A DNA stretch of 64,000 bases from Lonicera japonica (lineage: Eukaryota; Streptophyta; Magnoliopsida; Dipsacales; Caprifoliaceae): the NCBI GenBank assembly GCA_021464415.1, contig CM038470.1:8754394-8818393 (forward strand). Direction: 5' to 3'. A program made the position numbers and the translations under genes. Shown piece by piece: positions 46,775 through 57,102 of the stretch (position 1 is the first letter of the stretch; the number at the start of each line of letters is the position of its first letter). Under the pieces are notes generated by a model. That model searched no databases, had not been told where the DNA came from, and worked only from the letters and a program-made list of their open reading frames with translations.

Positions 46775-46790
46775 ATTGCCCCCAAGCCTT
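46775..46790 (-). other. Polypurine tract of the Tat element
   Basis: AAGGCTTGGGGGCAAT lies directly before the 3' LTR on the element strand; purine-rich GGGGGCAA is the likely plus-strand primer. Confidence 0.7.
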
Positions 46791-46864
46791 CAAGTCATGA
46801 TAATCCCATGAGTTCGGAGGCTTAATCTTCTTCAGAACGGCTCTTTACCTTTATTCTATTTTAT

Positions 46865-46875
46865 TTTATATATAT
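46865..46875 (+). promoter_or_regulatory. Possible TATA box of the opposite-strand gene
   Basis: TTATATATATG on the plus strand, about 90 bp inside the 3' LTR boundary. A pyrimidine-rich leader (CTTCTTC..) at 47090-47130 and a possible 58-bp leader intron (GTAAGT at 47220, CCCTAG to 47277) follow before the ATG at 47309. Confidence 0.35.
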
Positions 46876-47308
46876 GTTTTTGAAAAATTTTAAGATCTGT
46901 GGACAAGTTCCACGTGTCAGGTCATTAATCGCTGATTCTGGCTGGGCATCATGAGATAACTATTAAATCTCATTAATCGAAGGTCACTTCTTGCACATAA
47001 TTCAATAAGGCACAAAACGTCTCTTGGAGGGAAGCAAAGGAAAAAATCCTTTTAAGAGAGAGGTATAATTCTTTCAACCCTAGCTCCCACTTCTTCATCT
47101 TCTTCTCATCTCCACTGAATTTCTTCTTCTATTTTTTTTGACATTTGAATTTGATTGTTTCTTAGCTCGTTTCATCGAATTAGCCGTTCATCTTATTCGT
47201 CAGCAGTTCTCATTTCTCTGTAAGTTTCTAATTTCTCGTTCTCTATTTTCTCTTTTTAATTATTCGCGAAACCCTAGTTCTTGTTATCGTCGTTATTCGT
47301 CGATCATC

Positions 47309-49762
47309 ATGAGGGGAAGATACGCCTTGAACACTGACGTGGATAAGTTGGAATTCGAGAGGGTTTATATCCCCCACGGGATTTCTTGGAGAGAATCAGA
47401 GCCTCGTGAGGATGTTTTTAAGGATATAGAAATAGGCTTGTCCCCATCCCACAATGAATATCCTATTTATATATCCTTCTTCAAGGTTGCCGTGTTGAGG
47501 GTTCCCTTTGATTCCTTACTAGTAGATTTTTTGAGGGATACCCGTTTTCACTTGTGCCAGTTGACTCCGAATGTGCTCAGAATTATTTTGGGCACATCTG
47601 AATTGAATATGCGTCTTAACCTCAACCTCGGGTTGAAGGAAATCAAGTATTGTTACCTTTTATCGGAGTCCGAAGGTAAATGGAACCTGAGAGCGAGACC
47701 CCATTCTCCCTCTATTGTTGAGGGGCTCGCTTCATCTCATAAAGGGGCCTTTAACGACGTAGTCCTTCTTACTGGGGATATTGAGCCCGATCCGGTTAAC
47801 AAAAGCGTTCCCAGGCACTTCGGCGCACCTGGTTTGCATTTTGTTTATTATGGATGTATGTTTGTATTTCTTGTTCACCAACTGTTTGATGTTTTACTTT
47901 AGTTGGTTCTCTTCTTTTTCTTTTTTGTAGTTGGTGGAGCGAAGAGGTGTTTTAGTAAACCGCTTTTGGACGAGCTTAACCTTGACCATCTGAACGCGGC
48001 TATTAACTATGACGGGCCTGATAATGTAGGGCCTTCTCGCCATCCAAGGTCGGCTCACGTTCTTTTGAATTATATTCCCCCGTATGCTTCCTTTTCCAGC
48101 CGCACTAATATTATCAAATGGGTTGGTCCTCCCCTCGTGGATAAAGATAAGTACAAATTCTTCAGAGATCACAATATAGTTAATCCCTGGGTGGTTGAAA
48201 AAAGTGAGGGTATTCGACGTCGTATTCATGCTGGGGAATCTCCAGACTTAGAATTTCCGGGATTTTTGGTTATCCAGGAGGCTAGAGGCAAAGGGAAGAA
48301 AAAGAAGAGTAAGAGGCCGGCAGTTGTAGTAGAGGGTGTTTATGTTGCAGAGCTGAGCATCGCCATTCCGATTTCGAGGAGGCGTGGTGTGGCTTTACTC
48401 GCCTCTATCGGAGAAACTGAAGTGAACTCTCCCGACGAGGAAGAGTTAGAAGAGGCTGAGGAACCTCTATTGCGAAGGAGATCTACGAGCGGGGTGCATA
48501 TTTTTGAATCTTCTGATACAGCGATGGCTGGTCAGCGCAGTGTTTTGGACTCCTTGAATGCTCGGCTTTATAAGGATATGGCCTCGGGGAGTTCGGCCAG
48601 TCCTCCTATTAAGAAAAGGAAAATGGTTCGGGAAGAAATTCCCGTCATTGAGGTCGAAGAGCCGGTCATAGAAGAAACTCGTGCTGGTGTCTCCTTTGAT
48701 GCAGACGTTGAGAGGACTGGGCCTTCGGAGGATTCTTCTCCCCCATTTGAGGTGGAGGAAGTGGCTCGTGAGGGCGCCGAGCATGTGGTCGACTCGCCAC
48801 CTCATCCTGAAGCAGCTGAGGTCCAGGAGGACATTCCTTCTGAGGAAACTCTTCCCGAGGAGTTCGTCATCAAGCCTCGGATTGCTCATGATCAAAGGCC
48901 TGTTAACATAAGAGATTCTGCTTTGACAAGCAGTAGGGTTGCGCACGCTATAGCAACTGCTATGGTTTTGCCAGAGGACGGCAAGAAGCTGGGGTCTGTT
49001 CCACTCTCCGAGCTGGAATATAGAGGCTTCCAGTGTCAAGTCGGCGTAAGATATTGTCTCTTGCCTTTATCGAGCTTTATTATTCCCTTTCCAAACGATT
49101 TTTCCTGTTTTGTTTTAACTATGCCTTTTTGCCTCTAGTCAAATCAATACTTCGCCGAAATGATTTCTCGACATAAGCAAGCCAGAAAAGATTACAAGGC
49201 AAAAGTGGCGACGCTAAAGAAGGACATTTCGAAGGCCAAGAAGGAAACTAATAAAGCTAAAGCCGTGGTCAATAATGTGATCAATCAACTTTCTTTCCTT
49301 CAGGCCGATTATCAAAACGTGATGAGGTCGACCGAGGAGAACAAAACTCATTTCGAGGGCCAAGTTCAACTTCTTCAGGCTCAGGTTGCCGATCTTCAGA
49401 ATTCTCTTATGTTAGCTCAGAACAGTAATGCTCAAGCTGTGGCTAAAGCCAGAGAGGAAGAGAAAAGGGTGGCCGAGGCGGCGTTGGAGGAGCTTAAGTC
49501 TCTTCATTTTGAAGAATTGACCAACGCCGAGACGACGGGTTACAACGAGGCCTCCGGTGATGCAGCAGACCAGATCATAAAGATAAAAGATATGATCTAC
49601 AAAGCTGGTTATGAACTTGGTTTATCTGCTGCCGGGGTTGTCGAGGGGGATCCTCTTTTTGATAAACCAGCTCTTTGCCCTCCAAATTTATTTGGCCAGC
49701 CACCCCCTGCCCCAGAGTCAGACCGTGAAACTGATGAGGTTGCCGATGAGGGCGATAATTGA
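47309..49762 (+). CDS. Opposite-strand spliced extra ORF of the Tat element (753 aa)
   Basis: Encoded against gag-pol, between pol and the 3' LTR. Exons 47309-47831, 47931-49045 and 49139-49762 join in phase (523+1115+624 nt). Introns end TTTTGTAG and CCTCTAG; the donors are GTTTGC and GTAAGA. The first ~190 residues (IPHGISW, RVPFDSLLVDFL, QLTPNVLRIILG) resemble the 'putative gypsy type transposon' region found in plant proteins. Basic patches KGKKKKSKRP (about 294) and IKKRKM (about 399) may be nuclear signals. A long acidic middle follows, then a coiled coil from about residue 555 to 660. Poly(A)-like AATAAAA lies at 49797. An in-frame ATG at 47138 is rejected because of the likely leader intron. 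Biochemical function is unknown. Confidence 0.75.
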
Positions 49763-50167
49763 GTGATTTTGATGATGATTTTTTTTTAAACATTGTAATA
49801 AAAGTATGTGGTGAAATATTGTAATGAATCATTTTTCTATTGCCGACCATGGCTTTTGTGTAGCATAGGTCTTCTTTTGCCGAGCATATTTCTCTTTATA
49901 TATGTCATACTCAATACAAGGATTTATTGATCAGTTGTAATTATGCCCCACAGTAGGACACGTGGCCCTTAGGAAATGGCCACTATGTAATTAAATACGA
50001 GGGGCTTTTGTATGTTCCCCAAATTGACTTTTCGAATGAAGAGAGTAATTAAATACGAGGGGTCTTTGTACATTCCCAACCTGATTCTTCGATGCAGGGG
50101 GGGGCATTAAATGATGGGCGCTCTCTCATAGTTCTAGGCCATTTATCGTACAGGGTCCTTCTACCCC

Positions 50168-50177
50168 CTATATAATG
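50168..50177 (+). promoter_or_regulatory. TATA box before the small opposite-strand ORF
   Basis: CTATATAATG on the plus strand, 77 bp before the ATG at 50254, a normal distance for a plant core promoter with a short leader. Confidence 0.45.
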
Positions 50178-50253
50178 CTTACTTGATTGTTTCATTATTC
50201 ACTCTTCTTTGTTCGTGACCAGAAAGTTGCTTTAACTTCTGAGCGCCAGTCCA

Positions 50254-50475
50254 ATGGCGAATCCGAGTGATGAATCCGTTTCAGATGCTGGTTCTTCGCA
50301 TGTTGAAGAGGTAGATACTGCGGAAGTGGCCAATATGTTAGATGCTTATCTCCGCCTTAAACGAAGGCATCGTCGCTTAAGGAAAAATTACGACCGTCTT
50401 GCCGGTCGATTTCTTCGACTGAAAGAGCGATTTGTGTCTTTTAAGCGGAGGAGGTCTTCCAGAGGAGAGCCATGA
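50254..50475 (+). CDS. Small opposite-strand ORF in the Tat element (73 aa)
   Basis: I do not recognise a family. The first 30 residues are acidic and Ser-rich (SDESVSDAGSSHVEEVD); the rest is a strongly basic amphipathic helix (LRLKRRHRRLRKNYDRLAGR, then RLKERF, KRRRSSRG), compatible with nucleic-acid binding or a coiled coil. It has its own upstream TATA box, lies between the spliced opposite-strand gene and the tandem repeat, and is read in the same direction as that gene. It could be an independent gene, an exon of a longer transcript, or a decayed remnant. Confidence 0.45.
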   Translation: MANPSDESVSDAGSSHVEEVDTAEVANMLDAYLRLKRRHRRLRKNYDRLAGRFLRLKERFVSFKRRRSSRGEP

Positions 50476-50794
50476 CAAAATTAATAAACAACTTGAGAAG
50501 GTCATGAGGGTCACTGCAATCGGACCTTTACTTGAAGACCCTCGTGATGATGGAGGATTTCTTTTCTACTTCTTTTTCTTTTTTTTTTGCTGGGCCTTTG
50601 AAGCCCCATTAAATGTATGTGTGTGTTGAATTAATGAAAAGTATCTTTATTTATATTCTTTGCTTCGCAACTGTCTTGAGTGTAGCTAATTTGTTCAATT
50701 TTTATATATCCTGATTAATCGAAGTTTTTAATTAAACTCCTCTATGTTTGTTGCGTTTGTTGCTTAAGCCGATCAAGGCTTTGTTTATTCGTAT

Positions 50795-51250
50795 GTTTAT
50801 CGCCTTGTTCGAGCAAAATCTTATATAATTGTCTTCTGTGTAAGAATGTCTTTTGTTAATTCCGATGTCTTGATCGAGCAAGGTCTTATACGATTGCCTT
50901 CTGTAAAAGGAGATCTTTTATAATTTTGACGCCTTGGTCGAGCAAGGTCTTATACAATTGCCTTCTATGAAAGAAGGTCTTTTATAATTTTGATGCCTTG
51001 GCCGAGCAAGGTCTTATACGATTGCCTTCTGTGAAAGAAGGTCTTTTATAATTTTGATGCCTTGGCCGAGCAAGGTCTTATACGATTGCCTTCTGTGAAA
51101 GAAGGTCTTTTATAATTTTGATGCCTTGGCCGAGCAAGGTCTTATACGATTGCCTTCTGTGAAAGAAGGTCTTTTATAATTTTGATGCCTTGGCCGAGCA
51201 AGGTCTTATACGATTGCCTTCTGTGAAAGAAGGTCTTTTATAATTTTGAG
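50795..51250. repeat. 64-bp tandem repeat, seven copies, in the Tat element
   Basis: Unit GCCTTGGCCGAGCAAGGTCT..ATTGCCTTCTGTGAAAGAAGG..TTTTATAATTTTGAT with copies anchored at about 50812, 50877, 50941, 51005, 51069, 51133 and 51197. The four right-hand copies are virtually identical; those at the left are diverged. Each unit has two small stems (CCTTGG.CGAGCAAGG and CCTTC..GAAGG). It lies just downstream of the integrase stop. Confidence 0.95.
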
Positions 51251-51339
51251 ATTAAATAAAACATGAAAACAGAATATCCTTATAACGTTCACATTTTCAA
51301 ATTGGCTGGAATGATAGAACCCAATTTTTGGGATTACAA

Positions 51340-54300
51340 TTAGTGAAAATATGCTCTTAAATTGGCTACATTCCAAGGGTTTGGTATCGGACGACCCTCC
51401 ATATCCTGTAGATAGTAGGATCCGATTCCAGTTGCCGAGGTAATCATATATGGACCTTCCCAATTCTGCTGGAGTTTTCCATGACTGGGCTTGATTGCTG
51501 TTCCAAGTACTTTTCTCAAAACCAATTCTCCTATCTTAAATTCTCGTAATTGGGCATTTGCTTTGTACTGTTTAGCCAGGGTATTCTGATAATTCGCCAG
51601 ATGGATCGCAGCTATTTCCCTTCTTGACTCGGCCAGGTCTAATGCTTCTTCCATCTTCTGATCATTATCCCCCTCTTCGAACTGGGATGTTTTCAAAGTA
51701 GGTAGGCCGACTTCCAAGGGAATGATTGCCTCCGTTCCGTAGGTTAAAGAATAGGGGGTTTCTCCCGTTGATCTTCGCGGCGTTGTCCGAAAAGCCCAGA
51801 GTACAGATGGTAGTTCTTGCGCCCATTTTCCTTTCTTTTCCTCTAATCTTTTCTTCAGGTCGTCCAGGATTATCTTGTTTGATGCTTCGGTCAGGCCGTT
51901 GCCTTGGGGATAAGCCACACTAGAAAAGTGTTGTTTAATCCCGTAGGTATTGCAAAATTCTTCAATACTTTGGTTCTTGAACTGAGTGCCGTTATCAGAG
52001 ATTAGTATCCGCGGAATGCCGAACCTGGTGATGATGTTTTTCCACAAGAAATTTCTCACATTAGATTCAGCTATGTTCGCCAAGGGTACTGCCTCTATCC
52101 ATTTTGAAAAGTAATCCGTGCCGACCAGAAGAAATTTTTTGTTGCCTGCAGCCCGAGGGAATGGACCCATGATATCCAAACCCCACATGGCAAAGGGCCA
52201 GGGGCTGACAATGGGATGAAGGGTGCCAGCATGTTGATGAATCATTGGGGCGTATTTTTGACATTTGTCGCACTTTTTCACGTATTCTACGGCGTCTTTC
52301 TGCATGTAGGGCCACCAGTATCCTTGGGATCTGGCTCTTTGGGCTAGAGATCGGCCTCCCGTATGACTACCGCAATTTCTTTCATGCAATTCGAAAAGAG
52401 TATTCTGAACCAGTTTCGGGTGAACACATCTGAGGTAGGGCCCTGAGAAGGATCTTTTGTATAGATTTTGCTCGGCGGATAACCAATATCTGGTAGCTTG
52501 CACTCTGACACGATAAGCTTCGGTACTGTTAACCGGCAGTGACCCGTTTCTCAGATAATTAATGATTGGATCCATCCAACTGACACCCAAGTTTGCTTCA
52601 ACGTTGCACACAAGCGGGATGGCGATGCTCGGCGTTGGTACAAACTCTACCTCTACTGTTCGCTTTATTTCGGAGTTTACCGCTGAGGCCAGAGTGGCTA
52701 ATGCATCCGCATGGGAATTGTTTGCTCTGGGAAAACTTTCAATATACACGGAATTAAATTCCTTTAACATATTTCGAGCCAGATTCGTATACGCTGCCAT
52801 TCGTTCATTTTTCGCCGCATATTCCCCGGTCAGCTGATTTGCCACTAACTGAGAATCGGAATTGATTATCAAATCCTAAATCCCCAGCTGCATGGCCTTT
52901 TTCATGCCCAAGATCAGAGCTTCGTATTCGGCCTTATTGTTTTTTGCTTTGAAACCAAGCCGAATTGCCTGTTCGATGATGGCTCCTTCTGGGGTTTTCA
53001 AGACTATGCCGACTTCGGATCCGCCACTTGTTGACGATCCGTCGATGTTCAGGTGCCATGGAACAAAATTTGGAGTGGGGGCCGGTGTCACGATCGGCTC
53101 GCACTGTTCTGAGGCCGTCAGTTTCTCATCCCGACTCTGCCCTTAGTTTAATAACTGGCCTTCTACGGGAACTTCGGCATTCCCCGTGAATTCGGCAATA
53201 AAGTCAGCAAGTACTTGCCCCTTGATCGTTGTCCGGGGAACGTATTCAATATGAAATCTCCCCAATTCAACTGACCATTCGTCCAGACAAATCGGCCTTT
53301 CTAAGAGTTGCTTTGATCGGACTGTTAGTAAGCACTTTGATCGGATGAGCGTCGAAGTAGTGCCTCAATTTCCTGGATGCTGTTATCAATGTTAATACAA
53401 GTTTTTCCAAAGGCAGGTAATTTAAAGATTTGAATAAGGGCATGCATTTATCAGAACATTTCGAGATAAATCGGTTTAGGGAAGCGATCATACCCGTGAG
53501 TTTTTGTAGCTCCATCAGGGTTGTCGGCTTCTGAATGTTAGTAATTGCTTGTACCTTTTCCGGATTTGTTTCAATTCCTCGGCAGTTGACCAGAAATCCC
53601 AAAAATTTTCCCAAACTAACCCCGAATATACACTTTGCTGCATTCAGCTTCATTTTGTAATGCCTCAGTATCTCAAAAGTCTCGCTCAAGTCGTTGATGT
53701 GATCGGCCTCTTGTCTACTTTTCACCAGCATGTCGTCTACATAAACTTCCATGGTTATGCCGATTTTATCTCGGAACATTTTAGTAACAAGCCGCTGATA
53801 AGTAGCTCCTGCATTTTTGAGACCGAAGGGCATGACTCTGTAACAGTATAATCCCATTGTGGTGATAAAAGCGGTAGAATTCTGATCCAGACCGTACAAC
53901 GGGATTTGGTGGTACCCCGAATAGGCGTCCAAAAAACTGAATCTTTGGTGACCGGCTGCCGAGTCTACCAGTTGATCGATTCTGGGCATTGGGAAATTAT
54001 CTTTAGGGCAAGCCTTGTTCAAGTCAGTGAAGTCAACACATACCCTCCATTTCTCGCTCTTCTTCTTAACTACCACAGGATTGGATATCCATTCCGAAAA
54101 ATCAGCATCTCGTATAGCTCCAGCCTTAAGCAATTTTTGGACTTCTTCTTCCACAGCCATAGCCTTTTCAGGAGATGTTCGGCGCGGTTTTTGCTTAATC
54201 GGCTTAAAGGTGGGGTTTGTATGTAGCCTGTGACATATTTCGTCTGCCGATATCCTAGGCATCTCACAAGGTTGCCAAGCAAATACGTCAATGTTTCTTC

Positions 54301-54475
54301 TCAGAAAATTAGCGAGACTTTGCCTTTGTTCCGTCGTGAGGCTGCTGCCGATCAAAAAATATCTCTGCATTTCGTCTGATCATTCCACGATGGGGATTTC
54401 GAGTAGATCTTCGAAGACCCTTTCTTTTGGTCGTCCCCTGACCCCATTATCGACAGGGGGACCGCTCTTTGATTG
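51340..54475 (-). pseudogene. Tat pol: reverse transcriptase, RNase H, integrase (broken)
   Basis: Continues in frame after the gag-protease stop. RT has the YVDDML catalytic box (near 53740) and FGLKNAGATYQR. After FKSL the chain jumps to LEKLVLTL, losing most of the RNase H region that normally sits there (deletion near 53415-53440). Further lesions: TGA at 54380-54382, a frameshift near 53276-53283, TAA at 53143-53145 and TAG at 52876-52878 within the second RNase H-like domain (HLNIDGSS, NKAEYEALILG, INSDSQLV). The integrase that follows is open: zinc finger H..H..CDKCQKY, catalytic D (GLDIMGPF), D (LISDNGTQF) and E (GLTEASN). Pol cannot be active; the element would depend on relatives. 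Confidence 0.93.
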
Positions 54476-54481
54476 CTATTG
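54470..54481 (-). promoter_or_regulatory. Leaky-stop context CAA-TAG-CAA-TCA at gag-protease end
   Basis: The stop of gag-protease (TAG, 54476-54478) is followed by CAATCA, which fits the CARYYA readthrough signal known from tobamoviruses, and is preceded by CAA. Pol resumes in the same frame. Readthrough would make a gag-pol fusion; a downstream TGA (54380) now blocks it. Confidence 0.6.
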
Positions 54482-56908
54482 ATAATGTTCCTTGCCCTTC
54501 CCCTGGTACGAGGGTTTGGGCATGCCACTTTCTTTTTCGATTTCTTGGTTTTCTCGTTCAGCGGTATAAACTGATCTCGGTCCTTCAGGCCGAACTGCTT
54601 CTTTCATCTCTGACTGTGATCCTCTGATTGCCAAATTAAAACAGTACCTAGCATCCTCTTGCTTGCCTCGAACCACACATACTTCTTTAGGAGTTGGGAA
54701 CTTTAGTTTCTGATGGAATGGTGAAGCTACCGCCCTCATTTCCCCCAGCCAGTTTCGTCCGAGCAGAGCGTTGTATGGAGATTCGACATTCATCACAAAA
54801 AAGTCCGTTACTACCACCATTTCTCCGATTCGTACCGGGACACTGACAATGCATATCGGCCAGACCGCGTCACCACTGAAGCTATAGATGGGGGAATTCA
54901 CTTGCCGAACAGACTTGTTTGAAATAAACGGTTTCAGCTCGTTGTATGCTTTCAGATACATCACCTCCGAAGAACTACCCGGATCAATTAAAACGCGTTT
55001 GACATCGAAGTTGCAAATATTGGCCATTATAACCAATGCGTCATTATGGGGAACGTCTATTCCTTCCAGATCTTCCTCCGAGAAGGACAGCTGATAGATG
55101 ACATTGTTCTCTCGATCTCGTTTCGGAGGAGCTGATACCGACATGATCTCCTTAACCGGATGAGCCTCTGCCCATAGCCTTGCTCGCGCCAACCGCGCTC
55201 GCAAATAGTTCCTCGTTGCTTCTGTGCTATTAACAACGCCATGTATAGCTTCGATTGTTCCCACTGCAGGTTTGGCCACCTGAGCCAAATCGCGCTTTGC
55301 CTTGTCCATCCTTGGTTGTTCATTGGATTTTGTTTCATCTCGTTTTGTGTACTTGGTTAGTTGGCCTTGTTCGACCAATTCCTCCAAAAATTGCTTCAAG
55401 GTTCTACAGGTGTCGGTGGCATGTCCATGGTCTTTGTGATAGAAGCACTTGAGTGAAGAATTCCGCATTTTGGGGTCTCCGAGCATAGGCCTCGGCCATT
55501 TAAAGAACCTTTCGTCTTTAATTTCCTGTAAGATTTTGCTAATCAGCTTATTAAATACGGTGTTCACGCCTTTGAAAGCGTTTGATTTCCTGTCTTCATC
55601 AGAGTTGTCCTTTCGATCTGTATCCCTTATATTTTTCTTGTCCTGATTGTCATCTTTTCGATCGACATTCACATTTTTGTCTCTCTTAAAACCCTGTTGT
55701 TTGCTCATGGCCTTGTCATCATCATCCACCCTCGAGAACTCATCAACCCGTGCGAGTAGATCATTGAATGTTTTTGGAGGTCGACGAGTGAGATCGTTGT
55801 AAATACCATTGCCATCATATGGCAAACTAAACTTGAAAGTGCTAAGAGCGAATCTTGGGTCACAGTCCTCTGTCTCTTGATACAATTCGAAGTACCGTTG
55901 GGAATACTCACGCAAAGTTTCACCAGATTTCTTTCTGAGTTGGGTCAGGGCTTCGGGACCTTTGATCATCCTGCTATTGGTGATGAATCGAGCGGCAAAC
56001 TGTTCGGCTAGCTCTCTGAAACTATCGATCTTAACAGGTGGCAGCTTATCGAACCAACGTAATGCTGTATCTCCGAGACTTGCGGGAAACATCCTGCACA
56101 TCAGGGCTTCTTCACCTCTCCAATAAGCCATAACTTGCTTGTAGTGGCGAACATGATCGGCTGGGTCAGATCGGCCGTCATATATATTGAACTTTGGTTG
56201 TCCAAATTTTTTCGGGGGCAGCGCGTTCTGAATTCGCTCGGTAAATGGGGAACCGTTGTCTTCTCCCAGGGCTCTTCTTGCCAATTGCGCGGCCGATTTC
56301 TCATCCTCCGTCTTATCGGCGATTGTCGAATGAATTAGTTTTCGCAAATTCTGCTCGGCCCAATTGTTCAACGGGTTTTCCTTTCCATTGACTACTTGGA
56401 CTGACTTGACCCCTCTAGTATTCTTGCAGATTCCCTTCGTCCCCAAATGCTCGAAAACGCTGTGATGTCCGGAGTGATTCGGACTGGCTCGACGTTTCTT
56501 TTCATTAGCAATCTCCTCTCGAAACTCTCTCTTCGAATTGACTTCATCATGATCATCCCTTGAGGAAGAGACTACAGTCTCGGCCTCTTTTAGCTCGGCT
56601 AGCTTAAATGGTTCGCATATCGTCTTCTTAAGCATTTGCTCTTTGAGGAGTTGTGACAGTATTTCATTTTCTCGCCGCAGTTTGGCCATTGCGGCTGGTT
56701 CGATTAGAGCAGGAGTGCCCTCTTCGGGATAGTTGGGATCAAAAAGGTTATTAGATGAGTGGGTTTGTGAATGGTCTAGGTTGGGTTGCCTGGGTGCCGC
56801 AGCCACCGGCCTGTTTGCCGTCGGATTCACATTCATGTTGAGGTTTGGATCTGCCTCTGGGGCTAAATTTGAATTTTCACCTATTTGTTGACTTCTAGTT
56901 TGAACCAT
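54476..56908 (-). CDS. Tat gag-protease polyprotein, intact frame
   Basis: 810 aa. Starts MVQTRSQQ about 195 bp after the PBS. An N-terminal low-complexity region (Asn/Pro-rich) is followed by the retrotransposon gag core from about residue 238 (FNIYDGRSDPADHV, FPASLGDTALRWF, LTQLRKKSGETLREY), then a charged Asp/Lys stretch, a zinc-knuckle-like CFYHKDHGHATDTC near 490, and an aspartic protease near 640 with DPGSSSEVMY and ALLGRNWL. The DPG in place of DTG/DSG is also seen in related plant elements. It forms the particle shell and processes it. Open throughout, in contrast to pol. Confidence 0.92.
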   Translation of the reverse strand: MVQTRSQQIGENSNLAPEADPNLNMNVNPTANRPVAAAPRQPNLDHSQTHSSNNLFDPNYPEEGTPALIEPAAMAKLRRENEILSQLLKEQMLKKTICEPFKLAELKEAETVVSSSRDDHDEVNSKREFREEIANEKKRRASPNHSGHHSVFEHLGTKGICKNTRGVKSVQVVNGKENPLNNWAEQNLRKLIHSTIADKTEDEKSAAQLARRALGEDNGSPFTERIQNALPPKKFGQPKFNIYDGRSDPADHVRHYKQVMAYWRGEEALMCRMFPASLGDTALRWFDKLPPVKIDSFRELAEQFAARFITNSRMIKGPEALTQLRKKSGETLREYSQRYFELYQETEDCDPRFALSTFKFSLPYDGNGIYNDLTRRPPKTFNDLLARVDEFSRVDDDDKAMSKQQGFKRDKNVNVDRKDDNQDKKNIRDTDRKDNSDEDRKSNAFKGVNTVFNKLISKILQEIKDERFFKWPRPMLGDPKMRNSSLKCFYHKDHGHATDTCRTLKQFLEELVEQGQLTKYTKRDETKSNEQPRMDKAKRDLAQVAKPAVGTIEAIHGVVNSTEATRNYLRARLARARLWAEAHPVKEIMSVSAPPKRDRENNVIYQLSFSEEDLEGIDVPHNDALVIMANICNFDVKRVLIDPGSSSEVMYLKAYNELKPFISNKSVRQVNSPIYSFSGDAVWPICIVSVPVRIGEMVVVTDFFVMNVESPYNALLGRNWLGEMRAVASPFHQKLKFPTPKEVCVVRGKQEDARYCFNLAIRGSQSEMKEAVRPEGPRSVYTAERENQEIEKESGMPKPSYQGKGKEHYQ

Positions 56909-57084
56909 TTCTAACCAGGCTATGCAAGAGACTTTAAACCAAAATTTAATTTAAGGAAAACGACTGGAACGAAGGATGGGTAAAAGGTATAAAAGGAAGG
57001 AGTAAACGGAGAGGAAATAGTGAAATGAGTAGAGGTAGAAATCTGATTACCAGGATACGAGAAATAGCTTTTTGTTGCGGTTTC

Positions 57085-57100
57085 CCACAGACGGCGCCAA
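57085..57100 (-). other. Primer-binding site of the Tat element
   Basis: On the element strand the 5' LTR is followed within two bases by TTGGCGCCGTCTGTGG. TGGCGCCGTC is the primer-binding sequence typical of Tat/Athila elements and fixes the element's orientation. Confidence 0.85.
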
Positions 57101-57102
57101 AT

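Noticed and set aside
47138..47308. Upstream in-frame ATG extending the opposite-strand gene by 57 codons
   Set aside because: The added stretch is hydrophobic and low in information, and a leader intron (GTAAGT at 47220 to CCCTAG at 47277) probably removes part of it; the ATG at 47309 starts the recognisable domain.
48467..49039. 190-codon minus-strand ORF in the Tat element
   Set aside because: It is the shadow of exon 2 of the plus-strand spliced gene, whose splice sites and domain content are much better supported.
50795..51250. CRISPR-like array
   Set aside because: The 64-bp units are head-to-tail with no unique spacers, and the DNA is a plant retrotransposon.
53549..54482. Plus-strand ORFs across the pol region
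   Set aside because: Antisense shadows of RT coding sequence without motifs of their own.
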